DNA of 31,809 bases from CANKHA01 sp035699705. GTDB lineage: Bacteria > Pseudomonadota > Alphaproteobacteria > Rhizobiales > Xanthobacteraceae. Below, piece after piece: positions 23,914-29,742 of the stretch (positions are counted from its first letter, which is position 1; every line of letters begins with the position of its first letter). The position numbers were made by a program, and so were the translations under genes. The stretch is taken from NCBI GenBank assembly GCA_035699705.1, contig DASSPI010000135.1:1-31809 (forward strand), written 5' to 3'. Under the pieces are notes generated by a model. The model was given only the letters and a program-made list of their open reading frames with translations. It did no database searches and had not been told where the DNA came from.

Positions 23914-25026
23914 TTACTGCGCCTTGGAGATTTTGCTGCCGGCCGGCGCGCTCGCCGGCACCGGCAAGACCTTCTGATCTTCACGCACGAAATCCTGACC
24001 CTGCACGATCACGCGCGTGTCCCCGGCGATGCCGCTGACCCACATGTCGGCCTGATCGTCCTCGATCACCGAAACGGGGATGAATTGCACCGTGTCGGCC
24101 GCATCCACGGCGCGCACGCCCAGGCTGCCGCGCGAGGAGAAAGTGAGCGCGGAGCGCGGCACGCGGGTCGCCGGCTGCGGCTCCATGCGCAGCGCAACCT
24201 CCGCCGTGATGCCGTCCGGAATGGCGCCGTCGGCATTCGGTATCTCCACTTCGACCCGATAGGTGCGCGTCGTCGCCGCCGCGGATTTCGACACAAAGCG
24301 CACGCGCCCGGACACTTTCTGACCCGTCACGAGGCGGATCTCGGCGGCTGCGCCGACCTTGATGCCGCCGAGATTGCGCTCGGCGGCTTCCACTACCGCC
24401 AGCATCGGATCGAGCGCGATGATCTGCGCAATCTCTTTGCCGGCCATGGAGAAGGCCGAGGCGCCGATTTCGGCGGGAACGTCGGTGACCACGCCGGCCC
24501 AGGGCGCGCGCACGATGCTGCGCTCGCGCTCGGCTTCCGCGGTGGAAAGCGCGGCTTCCGCCGCCTTGGTCTGCGATTCGAGATTGACCAGATCGAGCTT
24601 GGGCAAGGCCCCGGTTTCGATCAATTTGCGGCGCGCTTCCAATTCCGCCTTGCGCTGCGCGACCAGCGCGCGCGCCTGCGCGACCTGCGCCTCGCGCGCC
24701 TCGTCGGAAAGCACCGCGATGATCTCGTCCTTCTTCACGACTTGTCCGCGCCGCACCCGCAGCTCGGTCAATACGCCGCCGGTGCGCGCGACTGCCATCA
24801 CTTTGCGGTCGGCTTCGGTGCGGCCGGAGAGGATGAGCTTGCGGCTGTGCTGCTCGGTCCGCGCATCGATGACCGCGACGCGGAACAGCTTGGGCGCCTG
24901 TTCATTCGCGCGGATGGCAGCCCGGCTGTCCGGCGTTTCATGCGGAAGCAAATAGCCGGACCCGATCCAGAGTCCCGCGGCGAGAACCAGCCCGATGGCG
25001 GCGGTACGGCTCACATTCATTTTCAT
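23914..25026 (-). CDS. RND efflux periplasmic adaptor (membrane fusion protein)
   Basis: 370 residues. N-terminal signal/membrane anchor (RTAAIGLVLAAGLWIGSGYLL), then a lipoyl half (GGVLTELRVRRGQVVKKDEI), a coiled-coil hairpin around VAQARALVAQRKAELEARRK, the second lipoyl half (SIVRAPWAGVVTDVPAEIG) and a beta-barrel domain with GRVRFVSKSAAATTRTYRVE. It bridges the pump to an outer-membrane channel. ATG 25026 overlaps the tetR stop by four bases (ATGA), indicating coupling; an ATG two codons on is an alternative start. Confidence 0.93.
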   Translation of the reverse strand: MKMNVSRTAAIGLVLAAGLWIGSGYLLPHETPDSRAAIRANEQAPKLFRVAVIDARTEQHSRKLILSGRTEADRKVMAVARTGGVLTELRVRRGQVVKKDEIIAVLSDEAREAQVAQARALVAQRKAELEARRKLIETGALPKLDLVNLESQTKAAEAALSTAEAERERSIVRAPWAGVVTDVPAEIGASAFSMAGKEIAQIIALDPMLAVVEAAERNLGGIKVGAAAEIRLVTGQKVSGRVRFVSKSAAATTRTYRVEVEIPNADGAIPDGITAEVALRMEPQPATRVPRSALTFSSRGSLGVRAVDAADTVQFIPVSVIEDDQADMWVSGIAGDTRVIVQGQDFVREDQKVLPVPASAPAGSKISKAQ

Positions 25027-25652
25027 GACTGAGCGTCCTTGTTCTTGGTGCGGTCGGCTGCGTTGCCCAGCAGCATGTGGCGCGTGAGATCCATGAAGAT
25101 CGGAAGCACCGTCTCGGCATCGAAGGCCGGGTCGACCGCGCGGCGCCACCAGACGCCATCGGCGATCACCATCAGCATGGTCACCACTCCTTCAAAGTCC
25201 ACGTCGGAGCGGATGTCGCCGCGCCCGGCGGCGGACCGCAGCATGGCGATCAGCCGCGTGCGCACGTCGGCGTCGAAGTCCTGCATGATTTTCGCGATCG
25301 CGGGATTTCTCCGGCTTTCCGCGACCATTTCGGTACAGAGGCCGACGTCATCGGCGCTGCGGTCGATGAGATGATGGCGCGCCAGCGCGGCAAAGGTGGC
25401 GAAGAAGTCGTCGGTGTATTGTGCCGCTGCAAGCTGCGCGCCGACTTCCGCGCGGTCGCGTTCGGCGATGCCGGCGATGATCGCTTCCTTGGAAGGAAAG
25501 TAACGGTAGAGATTGCCCGGGCTCATGCCGGCTTCGGCGCAGATCTCCTGCATCGAGGCCTGATGGAAGCCGGAGCGGGCGACGCAACGCCGCGCGGCTT
25601 CGAGAATCTCGGCGCGGCGATCTTCCTTGAAGGCGGTGGTGACGCGCGGCAT
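25023..25652 (-). CDS. TetR/AcrR-family repressor of the efflux operon
   Basis: 209 residues. The N-terminal helix-turn-helix domain is classic: RAEILEAARRCVARSGFHQA, MQEICAEAGMSPGNLYRYFPSKEAII. The C-terminal ligand domain of about 150 residues (TEMVAESRRNPAIAKIMQDF, MLMVIADGVWWRRAVDP) resembles AcrR-type regulators. Start ATG 25652 is chosen with GGGGCAG upstream; a TTG at 25664 would add four residues. As first gene of the operon, with a palindromic operator 36 bases upstream, it probably represses itself and the pump until an inducer binds. Confidence 0.93.
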   Translation of the reverse strand: MPRVTTAFKEDRRAEILEAARRCVARSGFHQASMQEICAEAGMSPGNLYRYFPSKEAIIAGIAERDRAEVGAQLAAAQYTDDFFATFAALARHHLIDRSADDVGLCTEMVAESRRNPAIAKIMQDFDADVRTRLIAMLRSAAGRGDIRSDVDFEGVVTMLMVIADGVWWRRAVDPAFDAETVLPIFMDLTRHMLLGNAADRTKNKDAQS

Positions 25653-25687
25653 AGGCTGCCCCAAACGGGATTTTGCATCGCACCAAA

Positions 25688-25705
25688 AGCGAATGAACGT
25701 TCGCT
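25688..25705. promoter_or_regulatory. Putative TetR operator
   Basis: AGCGAATGAACGTTCGCT is an inverted repeat with perfect arms AGCGAA and TTCGCT and a GAACGTTC core. Its position 36 bases before the tetR start fits an autoregulatory site. Only one copy was seen. Confidence 0.75.
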
Positions 25706-25759
25706 CTACCCTCCCAGATAGGCGGAGTCAAGAAGGACGGAATGCGACCTTGGGATAGG

Positions 25760-25788
25760 CCGGGCGCGGCTTCGCCGGCCCGGTTTTT
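25760..25788 (+). terminator. Terminator-like hairpin with T-run, no obvious gene before it
   Basis: CCGGGC pairs with GCCCGG around an inner CGGC-TTC-GCCG stem, followed by TTTTT. On the plus strand this is a good intrinsic terminator. No plus-strand gene ends here; tetR runs away from it. It may end a short untranslated transcript started in the tetR promoter region, or be part of the palindromic intergenic material. Confidence 0.5.
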
Positions 25789-25838
25789 AGCGGCCTGAGC
25801 GAGCCGTCTACCCTTTTTCCTTTCCCTTCAAAGGGAAA

Positions 25839-25968
25839 TGGAGCGCCGGGAGGCGCCAAGGGGTTTGCGAGACCCCTTTGGCGGAGCCTTGCGATCGGCC
25901 CCGCCGCACGCCGTTGACGGAGGCGTGCGAGCCCTCGGCGCAAGGGCCCAGCGCCTCCCGGCGCTCCA
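25839..25968. repeat. Large nested palindrome (130 bases, cloverleaf-like)
   Basis: This lies in the gap between the tetR start and the mutM end (25653-26087), which holds no gene I can support. Outer arms TGGAGCGCCGGGAGGCGC (25839-25856) and GCGCCTCCCGGCGCTCCA (25951-25968) are perfect over 18 pairs. Inside are AAGGGGT/ACCCCTT (25858-25864, 25872-25878), GCCTTGCG with CGCAAGG-G-C (25886-25893, 25939-25947), and GCACGCC/GGCGTGC (25906-25912, 25922-25928). It is preceded by a TTTCCCTT/AAGGGAAA hairpin. It could be a mobile palindromic element or a structured RNA. Confidence 0.7.
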
Positions 25969-26087
25969 CCGGCCCGCACGGCCTCATGAAAACCGCGCGG
26001 GAACAATAGGATTATAGTCATAACGCGGGACTAAGTCAAGCGCGGCGGAAGGGGAGTTTGGCCCCGCAACCCGCTGACGCGGTGCCG

Positions 26088-26969
26088 TCACTTCTGACAA
26101 CTCGGGCAATAGAAAGTGGAGCGGCCGGTCTGCACGATGCGCTTCACTTTGCCCTTGCAGCCGCGCGTGACGCAGGGCTCTCCCTCGCGGTCATACACCC
26201 GGAAATTATGCTGGAAGGCGCCGAGCTCGCCATCGGTGCGCTTGTGATCGCGCAGCGAGGAGCCGCCGGCCTCGATCGCATCCTTCAGTACGGCCTTGAT
26301 GGCCTCGACCAGGCTGGAAGCCCGTTCGTTCGGCGCGCCGGTTTTGCTGGCGATGGTCGAGGCCATGCGCTTGGGCGACAAACACGCCCGGTGCAGCGCC
26401 TCGCAGACATAGATGTTGCCGAGACCGGCCACGACTTTCTGATCGCTGAGCGCGGCCTTCAACGAGGTCTTCTTGCCCTTGCAGGCGCGCGCCAGCATCT
26501 CGGCATCGAATGCATTGCCGAGCGGCTCCGGCCCCATCGCCTTCATCAGCGGATGCTGATCGAGCTCTTCCCGCGGCGTCAGTTTCATGAAACCGAAGCG
26601 GCGCGGATCGTTGAAGGTCACGATCGCGCCGTTCGACATGTGAAACACCACATGATCGTGCGCGACGTGCTTGGCGCGTTCGTGGTGATAGCGCGCGGTG
26701 TCCTTGGCCTTGCCGCCCTGGAAGACATGGAAGGAACCGGACATGCCGAGATGCATCATCAGCACGTCGCCGGAGGACAGGTCGAGCAGCAGATATTTGC
26801 CGCGCCGGCCGAGTCCGCGCACCGTCTTGCCTTCGAGATGGCCGACGAAGCCCTGCGGCAGCGGCCAGCGCAGATCCTGCCGCCGCGCTTCCACCCTGGA
26901 AAGCCGCGCGCCGTCCATCACCGGCTCAAGGCCGCGCCGCACCGTCTCGACCTCAGGTAATTCGGGCAT
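26088..26969 (-). CDS. mutM: Formamidopyrimidine-DNA glycosylase
   Basis: Base-excision repair enzyme removing 8-oxoguanine and ring-opened purines, with AP-lyase activity. 293 residues. The start MPELPEVETVRRGLEP supplies the catalytic Pro2 and Glu3. Further on are GRRGKYLLLDL with the conserved lysine, MHLGMSGSFHV, FNDPRRFGFMKL, and the helix-two-turn-helix LSDQKVVAGLGNIYVCEALH. The C-terminal zinc finger is CVTRGCKG followed by STFYCPSCQK. In relatives mutM usually lies back to back with ubiE; here about 1.9 kb of other DNA separates them. Confidence 0.97.
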   Translation of the reverse strand: MPELPEVETVRRGLEPVMDGARLSRVEARRQDLRWPLPQGFVGHLEGKTVRGLGRRGKYLLLDLSSGDVLMMHLGMSGSFHVFQGGKAKDTARYHHERAKHVAHDHVVFHMSNGAIVTFNDPRRFGFMKLTPREELDQHPLMKAMGPEPLGNAFDAEMLARACKGKKTSLKAALSDQKVVAGLGNIYVCEALHRACLSPKRMASTIASKTGAPNERASSLVEAIKAVLKDAIEAGGSSLRDHKRTDGELGAFQHNFRVYDREGEPCVTRGCKGKVKRIVQTGRSTFYCPSCQK

Positions 26970-26972
26970 GGT

Positions 26973-27179
26973 TTATCGCTGCGGTTCTCCGCGACGGCAT
27001 GCTTTCTTGGCGGCGTCAATCGCGTTCTGGAAAGCGCGAACGCCCATGGCATTAATGAAGGGGCGGCCTAGGTGCGCATTCACGGCCACGCCCACGTCGT
27101 TGGCTTCGGCAACCGCGTCAAAGGATGCAATACCCATCATTGCGAGGAAATCCGCGGTTTGTGGACCGCAGAGATGCAC
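26973..27179 (-). CDS. Small hypothetical protein, possibly 5'-truncated
   Basis: 68 residues if translated from GTG 27179. The sequence VHLCGPQTADFLAMMGIASF and VNAHLGRPFINAMGVRAF, plus AAKKACRRG, looks like real protein, with a GPQTADFLAMMGI segment that recalls helix-hairpin-helix folds. The frame remains open and protein-like for another 50 or so bases upstream, into the hxlR stop codon region (LLIDHASFPEDRAKIEA), but no ATG, GTG or TTG is found there and no good Shine-Dalgarno precedes GTG 27179. It may be the tail of a gene whose start was replaced when hxlR arrived. It ends three bases before the mutM start. Confidence 0.45.
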   Translation of the reverse strand: MHLCGPQTADFLAMMGIASFDAVAEANDVGVAVNAHLGRPFINAMGVRAFQNAIDAAKKACRRGEPQR

Positions 27180-27231
27180 GGCTTCGATCTTGGCGCGGTC
27201 TTCGGGAAAAGAGGCATGGTCGATAAGGAGA

Positions 27232-27609
27232 CTATTTGCTTTTCGGATAGAAGTCCTTCGGCTTCGCTTTCATGAACCAGGCCGGCGGCTGCCAGCGCTC
27301 GGCGATATGCTCAAAGCCCCACCGGGCCATTTCCTGCAAGACCGGCAGCAGGTCGGCGCCCTTGCGGGTCAGGCGATAGCCGGCGCGGGCCTCCCGCGAG
27401 GTCCGTTCAATCAAACCCGCGCATTCCAGCGACTTGAGACGGTCCGCCAGGATGTTGGTGGCGATGGACTCCGGCCCCTTCAGAAAGTCGCCATAACGCG
27501 AATAGCCGACGAAAAAGCCGCGCAGTACGATCAGCGACCACTTGTCGCCAACGATGTCGAGCGCGGACGCCAGCGGGCAGGAGGATCGGTATGTGACGGT
27601 TTCTGCCAT
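27232..27609 (-). CDS. HxlR-family transcriptional regulator
   Basis: 125-residue winged-helix regulator. The family signature is present: CPLASALDIVGDKWSLIVLR at residues 11-30, FLKGPESIATNILADRLKSL (recognition helix region) and GYRLTRKGADLLPVLQEM. HxlR proteins bind as dimers to palindromes and often sense redox state or electrophiles through the N-terminal cysteine, here Cys11. It is divergent from the SRPBCC gene, and two matching palindromes lie between them, so it probably controls itself and that operon. A promoter with TTGCAA, a 17-base spacer and CATAAT is visible upstream. Confidence 0.92.
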   Translation of the reverse strand: MAETVTYRSSCPLASALDIVGDKWSLIVLRGFFVGYSRYGDFLKGPESIATNILADRLKSLECAGLIERTSREARAGYRLTRKGADLLPVLQEMARWGFEHIAERWQPPAWFMKAKPKDFYPKSK

Positions 27610-27640
27610 TCTGCCAGGGGGTTATTGCGAGGGCTCACAA

Positions 27641-27684
27641 ATTATGGCCACCCCACTTGCATTTTGCAAGTCGACGGCTAGGAT
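27641..27684. promoter_or_regulatory. Divergent promoters of hxlR and the SRPBCC operon
   Basis: Minus strand: TTGCAA (27669-27664), 17-base spacer, CATAAT (27646-27641), directed at hxlR. Plus strand: TTGCAT (27657-27662), 16-base spacer, TAGGAT (27679-27684), directed at the SRPBCC side. Both -35 boxes lie within the left palindrome, so a bound regulator would block both. The plus-strand promoter is the weaker match. Confidence 0.6.
27655..27671. promoter_or_regulatory. HxlR operator, left copy
   Basis: ACTTGCATTTTGCAAGT, perfect ACTTGC/GCAAGT arms around five bases. It matches the right copy at 15 of 17 positions and overlaps the -35 boxes of both divergent promoters. Confidence 0.8.
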
Positions 27685-27685
27685 T

Positions 27686-27702
27686 ACTTGCATTACGCAA
27701 GT
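27686..27702. promoter_or_regulatory. HxlR operator, right copy
   Basis: ACTTGCATTACGCAAGT, the same arms as the left copy. The centres are 31 bases apart, close to three helical turns, so two dimers would lie on the same face of the DNA. It ends one base before a perfect AGGAGG. Confidence 0.8.
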
Positions 27703-27713
27703 AGGAGGCGACC

Positions 27714-27752
27714 ATGCAGGAGATTGATGGTCCGCGTCGGCCGCGAACGTGA
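27714..27752 (+). other. Twelve-codon reading frame with a perfect ribosome binding site (leader peptide or broken gene start)
   Basis: AGGAGG (27703-27708), five bases, then ATG and MQEIDGPRRPRT before TGA. The ribosome site is the best in this area, yet the frame stops at once. From 27753 to 27935 no continuous coding frame is convincing. Protein-like pieces appear in different frames (MPGFVQVASEG, then GKKPAEVAEARARSSRGAPV), which suits a decayed gene. A regulatory leader peptide is the alternative. Confidence 0.4.
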
Positions 27753-27935
27753 CGCCAGGGCGCTTGCGTCGCCCCACGTCTCCCCCTGCCGGAGCGGCAA
27801 GCGCACGATGCCGGGCTTCGTTCAGGTCGCCTCGGAGGGTTTGTCGACGGCAAGAAACCTGCGGAGGTGGCTGAAGCACGGGCGAGATCATCTCGCGGCG
27901 CTCCAGTCGCAAGGGCGAAAATAACCGGAGGCACC

Positions 27936-28415
27936 ATGCATCGAGGTCCGTTGCAGGGCTCAAACGAAATTCTCATCGAGGCTGATCCGGCTTCTGTATT
28001 TTCGGTGCTGGAAGATGGGTCGCTGCTGCCGCAATGGATGCCACCCGTAATAAGCACGACCGCCGGAAGGGAGACCGTGGGAGCGGTGCGGGAATGTCAG
28101 GTGGAAATGGGCGGCAGAGCAGGAACGGTCGTGGAAAGATGCATCGAGTCCATCCCGCCGAAACAAATCTCCTGGGCGCTCGAGCGCGACACCCTCGGCT
28201 TCGGAAAAATGCTGAATGATTTCTCGTTCTCTTTCGTTCTGAAGCAACAAGAGCGCGACAGAACGCTGCTGACGAACGAGACCTACTACCAGCCGAGAAA
28301 CGTGATGACATCGTTGATGAACTTGCTCGTGCTGAAAAGGAAATTTTCAAAAATACGAATGGCGGCCTTGAAAGGAATCAAGAAGCTGGTTGAGGAAAGA
28401 AGGAGAGACAGATGA
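27936..28415 (+). CDS. SRPBCC-fold (START/polyketide cyclase-like) protein
   Basis: 159 residues. The helix-grip fold is suggested by EILIEADPASVFSVLEDGSL followed by PQWMPPV, a central beta region (REVQ-type RECQVEMGGRAGTVVERCIE, then ISWALERD) and a long C-terminal helix (KFSKIRMAALKGIKKLVEER). Such proteins bind hydrophobic ligands. CCGGAGG lies five bases before ATG 27936, which decides the start over an in-frame ATG at 27867. It overlaps the next gene by four bases (ATGA). Base composition is poorer in G and C than in flanking housekeeping genes. Probably HxlR-controlled. Confidence 0.8.
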   Translation: MHRGPLQGSNEILIEADPASVFSVLEDGSLLPQWMPPVISTTAGRETVGAVRECQVEMGGRAGTVVERCIESIPPKQISWALERDTLGFGKMLNDFSFSFVLKQQERDRTLLTNETYYQPRNVMTSLMNLLVLKRKFSKIRMAALKGIKKLVEERRRDR

Positions 28416-28816
28416 ACACGAGATTCTGGCTGGGTCTCGCGGCCTATGTTGTGCCAACATTCGCGCTCGGTTTTAGCTGGCATCTTCTTCTGTTCGCGCA
28501 GCAATACGAGGCGCTGCAGGTTTATCGGGCCGATGTGATCTTTCCATTCGGTCTGCTGTCGATGTGCATCCAGGGCGCGTTTCTGTCCTGGCTTTTTCCC
28601 AGGGTCGCGCGCAACGACGCGATGAACTCTTGGCTCCTGCAAGGGCTGAAATTTGGTCTGCTGGCAGGACTCTTCGCCTGGAGCTATTCGACGATTGCGG
28701 TCGGGGCGAAACACGTGATGACGTCGGTGCCGCTTTTTTTCGCGCTGGAAACCGGCTTCACCATCCTGCACTACGCCCTCGTCGGCCCGTTAATCGCGCT
28801 CGCCCATCGGCGCTAA
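28412..28816 (+). CDS. Small four-helix integral membrane protein
   Basis: 134 residues with four hydrophobic helices: WLGLAAYVVPTFALGFSWHL, IFPFGLLSMCIQGAFLSWLF, FGLLAGLFAWSYSTIAVGA and FTILHYALVGPLIALAHRR. It lacks a cleaved signal. The layout resembles small DUF1761-like membrane proteins, but I cannot assign a family. The coupling to the SRPBCC gene (ATGA overlap) suggests they act together, for example on a membrane-associated or lipophilic compound; that is inference. Confidence 0.75.
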   Translation: MNTRFWLGLAAYVVPTFALGFSWHLLLFAQQYEALQVYRADVIFPFGLLSMCIQGAFLSWLFPRVARNDAMNSWLLQGLKFGLLAGLFAWSYSTIAVGAKHVMTSVPLFFALETGFTILHYALVGPLIALAHRR

Positions 28817-28901
28817 TCGCCGGGGTTAACGGCATTCGAGCGCCGAGATAGCATCCCCACCCGTGCCGCGCTATGGTCCTTGCGGAAAAGGACAAAAGCT
28901 T

Positions 28902-29663
28902 ATGCGCGCGGGTGACGACCATAGCCATTTCGGCTTCAGGGATGTGCCGCTGGCCGACAAGCAGGGGCTGGTGGACGACGTCTTCCATTCCGTCGCGCGC
29001 CGCTACGACCTGATGAACGACCTGATGTCCGCCGGGCTGCACCGCGCCTGGAAGGATGCGCTGGTCACGCTGGTCAATCCGCCGAAAACCAACCGGCCGT
29101 TCGCGCTGCTGGATGTGGCGGGCGGCACCGGCGACATCGCCTTCCGCGTGGTCGATGCCGGCGGCGCTGAGACGCGGGCCACCGTCATGGACATCAATGC
29201 CGAGATGCTCAAGGCCGGGCGCGAGCGCGCCGCCGAGTCAGGCCGGGGCGACCGGGTGATCTTCGTCGAGGGCAACGCCGAGGCGCTGCCGTTTCCAGAT
29301 CGCAGCTTCGATGCCGTCGCCATCGCCTTCGGTATCCGCAATGTGCCGCGCATCCAACAGGCGCTGAACGAAGCGCACCGGGTGCTGAAGATCGGCGGAC
29401 GCTTCGCCTGCCTGGAATTTTCCAGCGTCGACGTGCCCGGGCTCGACAGGCTCTACGACCTCTATTCCTTCAACGTGATCCCGGCGCTCGGGCGCGCGGT
29501 GACCGGCGACCCCGAGGCCTATCGCTACCTGGTCGAATCCATCCGCCGCTTCCCGAAGCCGAAGGCTTTTGCGCAGATGATCGAGGCGGCCGGCTTCCGC
29601 CGCGCCTCCTTCCAGATCATGACCGGCGGCATCGTGGCGCTGCATTCCGGCTGGCGGCTGTGA
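28902..29663 (+). CDS. ubiE: Ubiquinone/menaquinone C-methyltransferase UbiE
   Basis: AdoMet-dependent methylation of the 2-polyprenyl-6-methoxy-benzoquinol ring in ubiquinone synthesis. 253 residues. Family signatures: FHSVARRYDLMNDLMSAGLH, the AdoMet site LLDVAGGTGDIAFRV, EGNAEALPFPDRSFDAV, AFGIRNVPRIQQAL, and PEAYRYLVESIRRFP. The C-terminal GGIVALHSGWRL is typical. ATG 28902 has AAGGA about nine bases upstream; an in-frame GTG at 28863 would add residues unlike the family. It is followed by ubiB in the same direction. Confidence 0.97.
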   Translation: MRAGDDHSHFGFRDVPLADKQGLVDDVFHSVARRYDLMNDLMSAGLHRAWKDALVTLVNPPKTNRPFALLDVAGGTGDIAFRVVDAGGAETRATVMDINAEMLKAGRERAAESGRGDRVIFVEGNAEALPFPDRSFDAVAIAFGIRNVPRIQQALNEAHRVLKIGGRFACLEFSSVDVPGLDRLYDLYSFNVIPALGRAVTGDPEAYRYLVESIRRFPKPKAFAQMIEAAGFRRASFQIMTGGIVALHSGWRL

Positions 29664-29704
29664 CTTTTCTTTCCATGTCATTACGCGCGGCGATAGTTGC
29701 CTTC

Positions 29705-29739
29705 GCCTCTCCCGCTTGCGGGGATGGGAAAAGAGAGGC
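29705..29739 (+). promoter_or_regulatory. Hairpin that covers the ubiB ribosome binding site
   Basis: GCCTCTC (29705-29711) is complementary to GAGAGGC (29733-29739), which contains the ubiB Shine-Dalgarno. An inner CCGC-TTG-CGGG hairpin lies between. In RNA this could mask the ribosome site. The same CTCCCGCTTGCGGGG style is used by intergenic palindromes elsewhere in the window, so it may simply be such a repeat. Confidence 0.45.
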
Positions 29740-29742
29740 TCC

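Noticed and set aside
20590..25032. Long plus-strand open frames (about 720 and 615 codons) opposite the RND pump and adaptor
   Set aside because: Mirror frames of high-GC coding sequence; the minus-strand proteins are unmistakable and the plus-strand translations show no known motifs.
27688..27924. A 78-codon plus-strand frame between hxlR and the SRPBCC gene
   Set aside because: Its start codon falls inside the right HxlR operator, it has no ribosome site, and its Arg/Ser-rich product looks non-coding. The 12-codon frame with a perfect ribosome site is the better reading.
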